Assembly: GCA_026874595.1 (NCBI GenBank)
Contig: CM049306.1
Span: 109,846,142 to 109,910,141 of the forward strand
Direction: 5' to 3'
Length of the DNA: 64,000 nucleotides
From: Sipunculus nudus
Taxonomy: Eukaryota > Annelida > Sipuncula > Golfingiida > Sipunculidae
Numbering within the stretch: the first letter of the stretch is position 1; each line of letters starts with the position of its first letter. Position numbers and translations under genes: made by a program. Below the pieces are notes generated by a model. The model ran no database searches and was not told the origin of the DNA. It was given only the letters and a program-made list of their open reading frames with translations. Below are positions 1 to 14,300 of the stretch, in pieces.

Positions 1-3000
1 ATGGTGTAACAGTGAGGAGTGTGGTGGGAGTACAGATCAGCGGTTAAAGTGAAGGAGATACAGAATGACTGCAGGGTGTAACAGTGAGGAGTGTGGTGGG
101 TGTACAGATCAGCGGTTAAAGTGAAGGAGATACAGAATGACTACAGGGTGTAACAGTGAGGAGTGTGGTGGGTGTACAGATCAGCGGTTAAAGCGAAGGA
201 GATACAGAATGACTGCAGGGTGATACAGAATGACTGCAGGGTGTAACAGTGAGGAGTGTGGTGGGTGTACAGATCAGCGGTTAAAGCGAAGGAGATACAG
301 AATGACTGCATGGTGTAACAGTGAGGAGTGTGGTGGGAGTACAGATCAGCGGTTAAAGTGAAGGAGATACAGAATGACTGCAGGGTGTAACAGTGAGGAG
401 TGTGGTGGGTGTACAGATCAGCGGTTAAAGCGAAGGAGATACAGAATGACTGCAGGGTGTAACAGTGAGGAGTGTGGTGGGTGTACAGATCAGCGGTTAA
501 AGCGAAGGAGATACAGAATGACTGCAGGGTGTAACAGTGAGGAGTGTGGTGGGTGTACAGATCAGCGGTTAAAGCGAAGGAGATACAGAATGACTGCAGG
601 GTGATACAGAATGACTGCAGGGTGTAACAGTGAGGAGTGTGGTGGGTGTACAGATCAGCGGTTAAAGCGAAGGAGATACAGAATGACTGCATGGTGTAAC
701 AGTGAGGAGTGTGGTGGGTGTACAGGTCAGCGGTTAAAGCGAAGGAGATACAGAATGACTGCAGGGTGTAACAGTGAGGAGTGTGGTGGGTGTACAGATC
801 AGGGGTTTAAGCGGAGATACAGAATGACTGCATGGTGTAACAGTGAGGAGTGTAGTGGGTGTACAGATCAGCGGTTAAAGCTAAGGAGATACAGAATGAC
901 TGCATGGTGTAACAGTGAGGAGTGTGGTGGGTGTACAGATCAGCGGTTAAAGTGAAGGAGATACAGAATGACTACAGGGTGTAACAGTGAGGAGTGTGGT
1001 GGGTGTACAGATCAGCGGTTAAAGCGAAGGAGATACAGAATGACTGCAGTGTGTAACAGTGAGGAGTGTGGTGGGTGTACAGATCAGCGGTTAAATCGAA
1101 GGAGATACAGAATTACTGCATGGTGTAACAGTGAGGAGTGTGGTGGGTGTACAGATCAGCGGTTAAAGCGAAGGAGATACAGAATGACTGCATGGTGTAA
1201 CAGGGAGGAGTGTGGTGGGTGTACAGATCAGCGGTTAAAGTGAAGGAGATACAGAATGACTGCAGGGTGTAACACTGAGGAGTGTGGTGGGTGTACAGAT
1301 CAGTGGTTAAAGTGAAGGAGATACAGAATGACTGCAGGGTGTAACAGTGAGGAGTGTGGTGGGTGTACAGATCAGCGGTTAAAGCGAAGGAGTTACAGAA
1401 TGACTGCAGGGTGAAACAGTGAGGAGTGTGATGGGTGTACAGATCAGCGGTTAAAGCGAAGGAGATACAGAATGACTGCAGGGTGAAACAGTGAGGAGTG
1501 TGGTGGGTGTACAGATCAGCGGTTAAAGCGAAGGAGATACAGAATGACTGCAGGGTGTAACAGTGAGGAGTGTGGTGGGTGTACAGATCAGCGGTTAAAG
1601 CGAAGGAGATACAGAATGACTGCAGGGTGTAACAGTGAGGAGTGTGGTGGGTGTACAGATCAGCGGTTAAAGCGAAGGAGATACAGAATGACTGCAGGGT
1701 GTTACAGTGAGGTGTGGTGGGTGTACAGATCAGCAGTTAAAGTGAAGTAGATACAGAATGACTGCAGGGTGTAACAGTGAGGAGTGTGGTGGGTGTACAG
1801 ATCAGTGGTTAAAGTGAAGGAGATACAGAATGACTGCAGGGTGTAACAGTGAGGAGTGTGGTGGGTGTACAGATCAGCGGTTAAAGCGAAGGAGATACAG
1901 AATGACTGCAGGGTGTAACAGTGAGGAGTGTGGTGGGTGTACAGATCAGGGGTTAAAGTGAAGGAGATACAGAATGACTACAGGGTGTAACAGTGAGGAG
2001 TGTGGTGGGTGTACAGATCAGCGGTTAAAGGGTAGGAGATACAGAATGACTGCAGGGTGTAACAGTGAGGAGTGTGGTGGGTGTACAGATCAGCGGTTAA
2101 AGGGAAGGAGATACAGAATGACTACAGGGTGTAACAGTGAGGAGTGTGGTGGGTGTACAGATCAGCGTTTAAAGCGAAGGAGATACAGAATGACTGCAGG
2201 GTGTAACAGTGAGGAGTGTGGTGGGTGTACAGATCAGCGGTTAAAGCGAAGGAGATACAGAATGACTGCAGGGTGTTACAGTGAGGTGTGGTGGGTGTAC
2301 AGATCAGCAGTTAAAGTGAAGGAGATACAGAATGACTGCAGGGTGTAACAGTGAGGAGTGTGGTGGGTGTACAGATCAGGGGTTAAAGTGAAAGAGATAC
2401 AGAATGACTGCAGGGTGTTACAGTGAGGAGTGTGGTGGGTGTACAGATCAGCGGTTAAAGTGAAGGAGATACAGAATGACTGCAGGGTGTAACAGTGAGG
2501 AGTGTGGTGGGTGTACAGATCAGCGGTTAAAGCGAAGGAGATACAGAATGACTGCAGGGTGATACAGAATGACTGCAGGGTGTAACAGTGAGGAGTGTGG
2601 TGGGTGTACAGATCAGCGGTTAAAGCGAAGGAGATACAGAATGACTGCAGGGTGTAACAGTGAGGAGTGTGGTGGGTGTACAGATCAGCGGTTAAAGCGA
2701 AGGAGATACAGAATGACTGCAGGGTGTAACAGTGAGGAGTGTGGTGGGTTTACAGATCAGGGGTTAAAGTGAAGGAGATACAGAATGACTGCAGGGTGTA
2801 ACAGTGAGGAGTGTGGTGGGTGTACAGATCAGCGGTTAAAGGGAAGGAGATACAGAATGACTGCAGGGTGTAACAGTGAGGAGTGTGGTGGGTGTACAGA
2901 TCAGCGGTTAAAGCGAAGGAGATACAGAATGACTGCAGGGTGTAACAGTGAGGAGTGTGGTGGGTGTACAGATCAGCGGTTAAAGCGAAGGAGATACAGA

Positions 3001-4083
3001 ATGACTGCAGTGTGTAACAGTGAGGAGTGTGGTGGGTGTACAGATCAGGGGTTAAAGTGAAGGAGATACAGAATGACTGCAGGGTGTAACAGTGAGGAGT
3101 GTGGTGGGTGTACAGATCAGCGGTTAAAGGGAAGGAGATACAGAATGACTACAGGGTGTAACAGTGAGGAGTGTGGTGGGTGTACAGATCAGCGATTAAA
3201 GCGAAGGAGATACAGAATGACTGCAGGGTGTAACAGTGAGGAGTGTGGTGGGTGTACAGATCAGCGGTTAAAGCGAAGGAGATACAGAATGACTGCAGGG
3301 TGTTACAGTGAGGTGTGGTGGGTGTACAGATCAGCAGTTAAAGTGAAGGAGATACAGAATGACTGCAGGGTGTAACAGTGAGGAGTGTGGTGGGTGTACA
3401 GATCAGGGGTTAAAGTGAAGGAGATACAGAATGACTGCAGGGTGTTACAGTGAGGAGTGTGGTGGGTGTACAGATCAGCGGTTAAAGTGAAGGAGATACA
3501 GAATGACTGCAGGGTGTAACAGTGAGGAGTGTGGTGGGTGTACAGATCAGCGGTTAAAGTGAAGGAGATACAGAATGACTGCAGGGTGTAACAGTGAGGA
3601 GTGTGGTGGGTGTACAGATCAGCGGTTAAAGCGAATGAGATACAGAATGACTGCAGGGTGTAACAGTGAGGAGTGTGGTGGGTGTACAGATCAGGGGTTA
3701 AAGCGAAGGAGATACAGAATGACTGCAGGGTGTAACAGTGAGGAGTGTGCTGGGTGTACAGATCAGCGGTTAAAGCGAAGGAGATACAGAATGACTGCAG
3801 GGTGTAACAGTGAGGAGTGTGGTGGGTGTACAGATCAGCGGTTAAAGCGAAGGAGATACAGAATGACTGCAGGGTGTAACAGTGAGGAGTGTGGTGGGTG
3901 TACAGATCAGCGATTAAAGTGAAGGAGATACAGAATGACTGCATGGTGTAACAGTGAGGAGTGTGGTGGGTGTACAGATCAGCGGTTAAAGCGAAGGAGA
4001 TACAGAATGACTGCAGGGTGTAACAGTGAGGAGTGTGGTGGGTGTACAGATCAGCGGTTAAAGCGAAGGAGATACAGAATGAC

Positions 4084-5703
4084 TGCATGGTGTAACAGTG
4101 AGGAGTGTGGTGGGAGTACAGATCAGCGGTTAAAGTGAAGGAGATACAGAATGACTGCAGGGTGTAACAGTGAGGAGTGTGGTGGGTGTACAGATCAGCG
4201 GTTAAAGTGAAGGAGATACAGAATGACTACAGGGTGTAACAGTGAGGAGTGTGGTGGGTGTACAGATCAGCGGTTAAAGCGAAGGAGATACAGAATGACT
4301 GCAGGGTGATACAGAATGACTGCAGGGTGTAACAGTGAGGAGTGTGGTGGGTGTACAGATCAGCGGTTAAAGTGAAGGAGATACAGAATGACTGCAGGGT
4401 GTAACAGTGAGGAGTGTGGTGGGTGTACAGATCAGCGGTTAAAGCGAAGGAGATACAGAATGACTGCATGGTGTAACAGTGAGGAGTGTGGTGGGTGTAC
4501 AGATCAGCGGTTAAAGCGAAGGAGATACAGAATGACTGCAGGGTGTAACAGTGAGGAGTGTGGTGGGTGTACAGATCAGGGGTTTAAGCGGAGATACAGA
4601 ATGACTGCAGGGTGTAACAGTGAGGAGTGTGGTGGGTGTACAGATCAGCGGTTAAAGCGAAGGAGATACAGAATGACTGCATGGTGTAACAGTGAGGAGT
4701 GTGGTGGGTGTACAGATCAGCGGTTAAAGAGAAGGAGATACAGAATGACTGCAGGGTGTAACAGTGAGGAGTGTGGTGGGTGTACAGATCAGGGGTTAAA
4801 GCGAAGGAGATACAGAATGACTGCAGGGTGTAACAGTGAGGAGTGTGGTGGGTGTACAGATCAGGGGTTAAAGCGAAGGAGATACAGAATGACTGCATGG
4901 TGTAACAGTGAGGAGTGTGGTGGGAGTACAGATCAGCGGTTAAAGTGAAGGAGATACAGAATGACTGCAGGGTGTAACAGTGAGGAGTGTGGTGGGTGTA
5001 CAGATCAGCGGTTAAAGTGAAGGAGATACAGAATGACTACAGGGTGTAACAGTGAGGAGTGTGGTGGGTGTACAGATCAGCGGTTAAAGCGAAGGAGATA
5101 CAGAATGACTGCAGGGTGATACAGAATGACTGCAGGGTGTAACAGTGAGGAGTGTGGTGGGTGTACAGATCAGCGGTTAAAGTGAAGGAGATACAGAATG
5201 ACTGCAGGGTGTAACAGTGAGGAGTGTGGTGGGTGTACAGATCAGCGGTTAAAGCGAAGGAGATACAGAATGACTGCATGGTGTAACAGTGAGGAGTGTG
5301 GTGGGTGTACAGATCAGCGGTTAAAGCGAAGGAGATACAGAATGACTGCAGGGTGTAACAGTGAGGAGTGTGGTGGGTGTACAGATCAGGGGTTTAAGCG
5401 GAGATACAGAATGACTGCAGGGTGTAACAGTGAGGAGTGTGGTGGGTGTACAGATCAGCGGTTAAAGCGAAGGAGATACAGAATGACTGCATGGTGTAAC
5501 AGTGAGGAGTGTGGTGGGTGTACAGATCAGCGGTTAAAGTGGAGGAGATACAGAATGACTGCAGGGTGTAACAGTAAGGAGTGTGGTGGGTGTACAGATC
5601 AGGGGTTAAAGCGAAGGAGATACAGAATGACTGCAGGGTGTAACAGTGAGGAGTGTGGTGGGTGTACAGATCAGCGGTTAAAGCGAAGGAGATACAGAAT
5701 GAC
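4084..5703. repeat. 810-bp higher-order repeat, two tandem copies
   Basis: The marker order (GGGAGTACAG variant, 21-bp partial unit, 69-bp unit) at about 4,084-4,893 recurs 810 bp downstream. The length fits eleven 72-bp monomers plus 21 minus 3. The copies diverge toward the 3' end: at 4,730 the variant is AAGAGAAGG, while at 5,540 it is AAGTGGAGG. Related stretches with the same markers start near 6,270 and 12,890, so this is a recurring module. Confidence 0.75.
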
Positions 5704-6859
5704 TGCAGGGTGTAACAGTGAGGAGTGTGGTGGGTGTACAGATCAGCGTTTAAAGCGAAGGAGATACAGAATGACTGCAGGGTGTAACAGTGAGGAGTGT
5801 GGTGGGTGTACAGATCAGCGGTTAAAGCGAAGGAGATACAGAATGACTGCAGGGTGTTACAGTGAGGTGTGGTGGGTGTACAGATCAGCAGTTAAAGTGA
5901 AGGAGATACAGAATGACTGCAGGGTGTAACAGTGAGGAGTGTGGTGGGTGTACAGATCAGTGGTTAAAGTGAAGGAGATACAGAATGACTGCAGGGTGTA
6001 ACAGTGAGGAGTGTGGTGGGTGTACAGATCAGCGGTTAAAGCGAAGGAGATACAGAATGACTGCAGGGTGTAACAGTGAGGAGTGTGGTGGGTGTACAGA
6101 TCAGCGGTTAAAGCGAAGGAGATACAGAAAGACTGCATGGTGTAACAGTGAGGAGTGTGGTGGGAGTACAGATCAGCGGTTAAAGTGAAGGAGATACAGA
6201 ATGACTGCAGGGTGTAACAGTGAGGAGTGTGGTGGGTGTACAGATCAGCGGTTAAAGCGAAGGAGATACAGAAAGACTGCATGGTGTAACAGTGAGGAGT
6301 GTGGTGGGAGTACAGATCAGCGGTTAAAGTGAAGGAGATACAGAATGACTGCAGGGTGTAACAGTGAGGAGTGTGGTGGGTGTACAGATCAGCGGTTAAA
6401 GTGAAGGAGATACAGAATGACTACAGGGTGTAACAGTGAGGAGTGTGGTGGGTGTACAGATCAGCGGTTAAAGCGAAGGAGATACAGAATGACTGCAGGG
6501 TGATACAGAATGACTGCAGGGTGTAACAGTGAGGAGTGTGGTGGGTGTACAGATCAGCGGTTAAAGTGAAGGAGATACAGAATGACTGCAGGGTGTAACA
6601 GTGAGGAGTGTGGTGGGTGTACAGATCAGCGGTTAAAGCGAAGGAGATACAGAATGACTGCATGGTGTAACAGTGAGGAGTGTGGTGGGTGTACAGATCA
6701 GCGGTTAAAGCGAAGGAGATACAGAATGACTGCAGGGTGTAACAGTGAGGAGTGTGGTGGGTGTACAGATCAGGGGTTTAAGCGGAGATACAGAATGACT
6801 GCAGGGTGTAACAGTGAGGAGTGTGGTGGGTGTACAGATCAGCGGTTAAAGCGAAGGAG

Positions 6860-9800
6860 ATACAGAATGACTGCATGGTGTAACAGTGAGGAGTGTGGTG
6901 GGTGTACAGATCAGCGGTTAAAGAGAAGGAGATACAGAATGACTGCAGGGTGTAACAGTGAGGAGTGTGGTGGGTGTACAGATCAGGGGTTAAAGCGAAG
7001 GAGATACAGAATGACTTCAGGGTGTAACAGTGAGGAGTGTGGTGGGTGTACAGATCAGCGGTTAAAGCGAAGGAGATACAGAATGACTGCAGGGTGTAAC
7101 AGTGAGGAGTGTGGTGGGTGTACAGATCAGCGGTTAAAGCGAAGGAGATACAGAATGACTACAGGGTGTAACAGTGAGGAGTGTGGTGGATGTACAGATC
7201 AGCGGTTAAAGCGAAGGAGATACAGAATGACTGCAGGGTGTAACAGTGAGGAGTGTGGTGGGTGTACAGATCAGGGGTTAAAGCGAAGGAGATACAGAAT
7301 GACTGCAGGGTGTAACAGTGAGGAGTGTGGTGGGTGTACAGATCAGCGGTTAAAGCGAAGGAGATACAGAATGACTGCATGGTGTAACAGTGAGGAGTGT
7401 GGTGGGTGTACAGATCAGCGGTTAAAGTGGAGGAGATACAGAATGACTGCAGGGTGTAACAGTGAGGAGTGTGGTGGGTGTACAGATCAGGGGTTAAAGC
7501 GAAGGAGATACAGAATGACTGCAGGGTGTAACAGTGAGGAGTGTGGTGGGTGTACAGATCAGCGGTTAAAGCGAAGGAGATACAGAATGACTGCAGGGTG
7601 TAACAGTGAGGAGTGTGGTGGGTGTACAGATCAGCGATTAAAGCGAAGGAGATACAGAATGACTGCAGGGTGTAACAGTGAGGAGTGTGGTGGGTGTACA
7701 GATCAGCGGTTAAAGCGAAGGAGATACAGAATGACTGCAGGGTGTTACAGTGAGGTGTGGTGGGTGTACAGATCAGCAGTTAAAGTGAAGGAGATACAGA
7801 ATGACTGCAGGGTGTAACAGTGAGGAGTGTGGTGGGTGTACAGATCAGTGGTTAAAGTGAAGGAGATACAGAATGACTGCAGGGTGTTACAGTGAGGAGT
7901 GTGGTGGGTGTACAGATCAGCGGTTAAAGTGAAGGAGATACAGAATGACTGCATGGTGTAACAGTGAGGAGTGTGGTGGGAGTACAGATCAGCGGTTAAA
8001 GTGAAGGAGATACAGAATGACTGCAGGGTGTAACAGTGAGGAGTGTGGTGGGTGTACAGATCAGCGGTTAAAGTGAAGGAGATACAGAATGACTACAGGG
8101 TGTAACAGTGAGGAGTGTGGTGGGTGTACAGATCAGCGGTTAAAGCGAAGGAGATACAGAATGACTGCAGGGTGTAACAGTGAGGAGTGTGGTGGGTGTA
8201 CAGATCAGGGGTTAAAGCGAAGGAGATACAGAATGACTGCAGGGTGAAATAGTGAGGAGTGTGGTGGGTGTACAGATCAGCGGTTAAAGCGAAGGAGATA
8301 CAGAATGACTGCATGGTGTAACAGTGAGGAGTGTGGTGGGTGTACAGATCAGCGGTTAAAGTGGAGGAGATACAGAATGACTGCAGGGTGTAACAGTGAG
8401 GAGTGTGGTGGGTGTACAGATCAGGGGTTAAAGCGAAGGAGATACAGAATGACTGCAGGGTGTAACAGTGAGGAGTGTGGTGGGTGTACAGATCAGCGGT
8501 TAAAGCGAAGGAGATACAGAATGACTGCAGGGTGTAACAGTGAGGAGTGTGGTGGGTGTACAGATCAGCGATTAAAGCGAAGGAGATACAGAATGACTGC
8601 AGGGTGTAACAGTGAGGAGTGTGGTGGGTGTACAGATCAGCGGTTAAAGCGAAGGAGATACAGAATGACTGCAGGGTGTTACAGTGAGGTGTGGTGGGTG
8701 TACAGATCAGCAGTTAAAGTGAAGGAGATACAGAATGACTGCAGGGTGTAACAGTGAGGAGTGTGGTGGGTGTACAGATCAGTGGTTAAAGTGAAGGAGA
8801 TACAGAATGACTGCAGGGTGTAACAGTGAGGAGTGTGGTGGGTGTACAGATCAGCGGTTAAAGCGAAGGAGATACAGAATGACTGCAGGGTGTAACAGTG
8901 AGGAGTGTGGTGGGTGTACAGATCAGCGGTTAAAGCGAAGGAGATACAGAATGACTGCATGGTGTAACAGTGAGGAGTGTGGTGGGAGTACAGATCAGCG
9001 GTTAAAGTGAAGGAGATACAGAATGACTGCAGGGTGTAACAGTGAGGAGTGTGGTGGGTGTACAGATCAGCGGTTAAAGTGAAGGAGATACAGAATGACT
9101 ACAGGGTGTAACAGTGAGGAGTGTGGTGGGTGTACAGATCAGCGGTTAAAGCGAAGGAGATACAGAATGACTGCAGGGTGTTACAGTGAGGTGTGGTGGG
9201 TGTACAGATCAGCAGTTAAAGTGAAGGAGATACAGAATGACTGCAGGGTGTAACAGTGAGGAGTGTGGTGGGTGTACAGATCAGCGGTTAAAGCGAAGGA
9301 GATACAGAATGACTACAGGGTGTAACAGTGAGGAGTGTGGTGGATGTACAGATCAGGGGTTAAAGCGAAGGAGATACAGAATGACTGCAGGGTGTAACAG
9401 TGAGGAGTGTGGTGGGTGTACAGATCAGCGGTTAAAGCGAAGGAGATACAGAATGACTGCAGGGTGTAACAGTGAGGAGTGTGGTGGGTGTACAGATCAG
9501 CGGTTAAAGCGAAGGAGATACAGAATGACTGCATGGTGTAACAGTGAGGAGTGTGGTGGGTGTACAGATCAGCGGTTAAAGTGGAGGAGATACAGAATGA
9601 CTGCAGGGTGTAACAGTGAGGAGTGTGGTGGGTGTACAGATCAGGGGTTAAAGCGAAGGAGATACAGAATGACTGCATGGTGTAACAGTGAGGAGTGTGG
9701 TGGGTGTACAGATCAGCGGTTAAAGAGAAGGAGATACAGAATGACTGCAGGGTGTAACAGTGAGGAGTGTGGTGGGTGTACAGATCAGGGGTTAAAGCGA

Positions 9801-11352
9801 AGGAGATACAGAATGACTTCAGGGTGTAACAGTGAGGAGTGTGGTGGGTGTACAGATCAGCGGTTAAAGCGAAGGAGATACAGAATGACTGCAGGGTGTA
9901 ACAGTGAGGAGTGTGGTGGGTGTACAGATCAGCGGTTAAAGCGAAGGAGATACAGAATGACTACAGGGTGTAACAGTGAGGAGTGTGGTGGATGTACAGA
10001 TCAGCGGTTAAAGCGAAGGAGATACAGAATGACTGCAGGGTGTAACAGTGAGGAGTGTGGTGGGTGTACAGATCAGGGGTTAAAGCGAAGGAGATACAGA
10101 ATGACTGCAGGGTGTAACAGTGAGGAGTGTGGTGGGTGTACAGATCAGCGGTTAAAGCGAAGGAGATACAGAATGACTGCATGGTGTAACAGTGAGGAGT
10201 GTGGTGGGTGTACAGATCAGCGGTTAAAGTGGAGGAGATACAGAATGACTGCAGGGTGTAACAGTGAGGAGTGTGGTGGGTGTACAGATCAGGGGTTAAA
10301 GCGAAGGAGATACAGAATGACTGCAGGGTGTAACAGTGAGGAGTGTGGTGGGTGTACAGATCAGCGGTTAAAGCGAAGGAGATACAGAATGACTGCAGGG
10401 TGTAACAGTGAGGAGTGTGGTGGGTGTACAGATCAGCGATTAAAGCGAAGGAGATACAGAATGACTGCAGGGTGTAACAGTGAGGAGTGTGGTGGGTGTA
10501 CAGATCAGCGGTTAAAGCGAAGGAGATACAGAATGACTGCAGGGTGTTACAGTGAGGTGTGGTGGGTGTACAGATCAGCAGTTAAAGTGAAGGAGATACA
10601 GAATGACTGCAGGGTGTAACAGTGAGGAGTGTGGTGGGTGTACAGATCAGTGGTTAAAGTGAAGGAGATACAGAATGACTGCAGGGTGTTACAGTGAGGA
10701 GTGTGGTGGGTGTACAGATCAGCGGTTAAAGTGAAGGAGATACAGAATGACTGCATGGTGTAACAGTGAGGAGTGTGGTGGGAGTACAGATCAGCGGTTA
10801 AAGTGAAGGAGATACAGAATGACTGCAGGGTGTAACAGTGAGGAGTGTGGTGGGTGTACAGATCAGCGGTTAAAGTGAAGGAGATACAGAATGACTACAG
10901 GGTGTAACAGTGAGGAGTGTGGTGGGTGTACAGATCAGCGGTTAAAGCGAAGGAGATACAGAATGACTGCAGGGTGTAACAGTGAGGAGTGTGGTGGGTG
11001 TACAGATCAGGGGTTAAAGCGAAGGAGATACAGAATGACTGCAGGGTGTAACAGTGAGGAGTGTGGTGGGTGTACAGATCAGCGGTTAAAGCGAAGGAGA
11101 TACAGAATGACTGCATGGTGTAACAGTGAGGAGTGTGGTGGGTGTACAGATCAGCGGTTAAAGTGGAGGAGATACAGAATGACTGCAGGGTGTAACAGTG
11201 AGGAGTGTGGTGGGTGTACAGATCAGGGGTTAAAGCGAAGGAGATACAGAATGACTGCAGGGTGTAACAGTGAGGAGTGTGGTGGGTGTACAGATCAGCG
11301 GTTAAAGCGAAGGAGATACAGAATGACTGCAGGGTGTAACAGTGAGGAGTGT
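6860..11352. repeat. 2,802-bp offset duplication inside the array
   Basis: Monomers from about 6,860 to 8,550 recur at about 9,662 to 11,352 in the same order. They include the rare GACTTCAGGG unit (7,013 and 9,815), the GGTGGATGTACAG unit (7,186 and 9,988), and the 2-bp-deleted unit (7,742 and 10,544). Small differences exist, for example GTGAAATAG at 8,245 where the other copy has GTGTAAC. Coordinates are approximate because boundaries inside a monomer array are fuzzy. Confidence 0.75.
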
Positions 11353-14300
11353 GGTGGGTGTACAGATCAGGGGTTAAAGCGAAGGAGATACAGAATGACT
11401 GCAGGGTGAAACAGTGAGGAGTGTGGTGGGTGTACAGATCAGCGGTTAAAGCGAAGGAGATACAGAATGACTGCAGGGTGTAACAGTGAGGAGTGTGGTG
11501 GGTGTACAGATCAGCGGTTAAAGTGAAGGAGATACAGAATGACTACAGGGTGTAACAGTGAGGAGTGTGGTGGGTGTACAGATCAGCGGTTAAAGCGAAG
11601 GAGATACAGAATGACTGCAGGGTGTAACAGTGAGGAGTGTGGTGGGTGTACAGATCAGGGGTTAAAGTGAAGGAGATACAGAATGACTGCAGGGTGTTAC
11701 AGTGAGGAGTGTGGTGGGTGTACAGATCAGCGGTTAAAGTGAAGGAGATACAGAATGACTGCAGGGTGTAACAGTGAGGAGTGTGGTGGGTGTACAGATC
11801 AGCGGTTAAAGCGAAGGAGATACAGAATGACTGCAGGGTGATACAGAATGACTGCAGGGTGTAACAGTGAGGAGTGTGGTGGGTGTACAGATCAGCGGTT
11901 AAACTGAAGGAGATACAGAATGACTGCAGGGTGTAACAGTGAGGAGTGTGGTGGGTGTACAGATCAGCGGTTAAAGCGAAGGAGATACAGAATGACTGCA
12001 GGGTGTAACAGTGAGGAGTGTGGTGGGTGTACAGATCAGCGGTTAAAGCGAAGGAGATACAGAATGACTGCAGGGTGATACAGAATGACTGCAGGGTGTA
12101 ACAGTGAGGAGTGTGGTGGGTGTACAGATCAGCGGTTAAAGTGAAGGAGATACAGAATGACTACAGGGTGTAACAGTGAGGAGTGTGGTGGGTGTACAGA
12201 TCAGCGGTTAAAGCGAAGGAGATACAGAATGACTGCATGGTGTAACAGAGAGGAGTGTGGTGGGTGTACAGATCAGCGGTTAAAGTGGAGGAGATACAGA
12301 ATGACTGCAGGGTGTAACAGTGAGGAGTGTGGTGGGTGTACAGATCAGGGGTTAAAGCGAAGGAGATACAGAATGACTGCAGGGTGTAACAGTGAGGAGT
12401 GTGGTGGGTGTACAGATCAGCGGTTAAAGCGAAGGAGATACTGAATGACTGCAGGGTGTAACAGTGAGGAGTGTGGTGGGTGTACAGATCAGCGATTAAA
12501 GCGAAGGAGATACAGAATGACTGCAGGGTGTAACAGTGAGGAGTGTGGTGGGTGTACAGATCAGCGGTTAAAGCGAAGGAGATACAGAATGACTGCAGGG
12601 TGTTACAGTGAGGTGTGGTGGGTGTACAGATCAGCAGTTAAAGTGAAGGAGATACAGAATGACTGCAGGGTGTAACAGTGAGGAGTGTGGTGGGTGTACA
12701 GATCAGTGGTTAAAGTGAAGGAGATACAGAATGACTGCAGGGTGTAACAGTGAGGAGTGTGGTGGGTGTACAGATCAGCGGTTAAAGCGAAGGAGATACA
12801 GAATGACTGCAGGGTGTAACAGTGAGGAGTGTGGTGGGTGTACAGATCAGCGGTTAAAGCGAAGGAGATACAGAATGACTGCATGGTGTAACAGTGAGGA
12901 GTGTGGTGGGAGTACAGATCAGCGGTTAAAGTGAAGGAGATACAGAATGACTGCAGGGTGTAACAGTGAGGAGTGTGGTGGGTGTACAGATCAGCGGTTA
13001 AAGTGAAGGAGATACAGAATGACTACAGGGTGTAACAGTGAGGAGTGTGGTGGGTGTACAGATCAGCGGTTAAAGCGAAGGAGATACAGAATGACTGCAG
13101 GGTGATACAGAATGACTGCAGGGTGTAACAGTGAGGAGTGTGGTGGGTGTACAGATCAGCGGTTAAAGTGAAGGAGATACAGAATGACTGCAGGGTGTAA
13201 CAGTGAGGAGTGTGGTGGGTGTACAGATCAGCGGTTAAAGCGAAGGAGATACAGAATGACTGCATGGTGTAACAGTGAGGAGTGTGGTGGGTGTACAGAT
13301 CAGCGGTTAAAGCGAAGGAGATACAGAATGACTGCAGGGTGTAACAGTGAGGAGTGTGGTGGGTGTACAGATCAGGGGTTTAAGCGGAGATACAGAATGA
13401 CTGCAGGGTGTAACAGTGAGGAGTGTGGTGGGTGTACAGATCAGCGGTTAAAGCGAAGGAGATACAGAATGACTGCATGGTGTAACAGTGAGGAGTGTGG
13501 TGGGTGTACAGATCAGCGGTTAAAGAGAAGGAGATACAGAATGACTGCAGGGTGTAACAGTGAGGAGTGTGGTGGGTGTACAGATCAGGGGTTAAAGCGA
13601 AGGAGATACAGAATGACTGCAGGGTGTAACAGTGAGGAGTGTGGTGGGTGTACAGATCAGGGGTTAAAGCGAAGGAGATACAGAATGACTACAGGGTGTA
13701 ACAGTGAGGAGTGTGGTGGATGTACAGATCAGCGGTTAAAGCGAAGGAGATACAGAATGACTGCAGGGTGTAACAGTGAGGAGTGTGGTGGGTGTACAGA
13801 TCAGGGGTTAAAGCGAAGGAGATACAGAATGACTGCAGGGTGTAACAGTGAGGAGTGTGGTGGGTGTACAGATCAGCGGTTAAAGCGAAGGAGATACAGA
13901 ATGACTGCATGGTGTAACAGTGAGGAGTGTGGTGGGTGTACAGATCAGCGGTTAAAGTGGAGGAGATACAGAATGACTGCAGGGTGTAACAGTGAGGAGT
14001 GTGGTGGGTGTACAGATCAGCGATTAAAGCGAAGGAGATACAGAATGACTGCAGGGTGTAACAGTGAGGAGTGTGGTGGGTGTACAGATCAGCGGTTAAA
14101 GCGAAGGAGATACAGAATGACTGCAGGGTGTTACAGTGAGGTGTGGTGGGTGTACAGATCAGCAGTTAAAGTGAAGGAGATACAGAATGACTGCAGGGTG
14201 TAACAGTGAGGAGTGTGGTGGGTGTACAGATCAGTGGTTAAAGTGAAGGAGATACAGAATGACTGCAGGGTGTTACAGTGAGGAGTGTGGTGGGTGTACA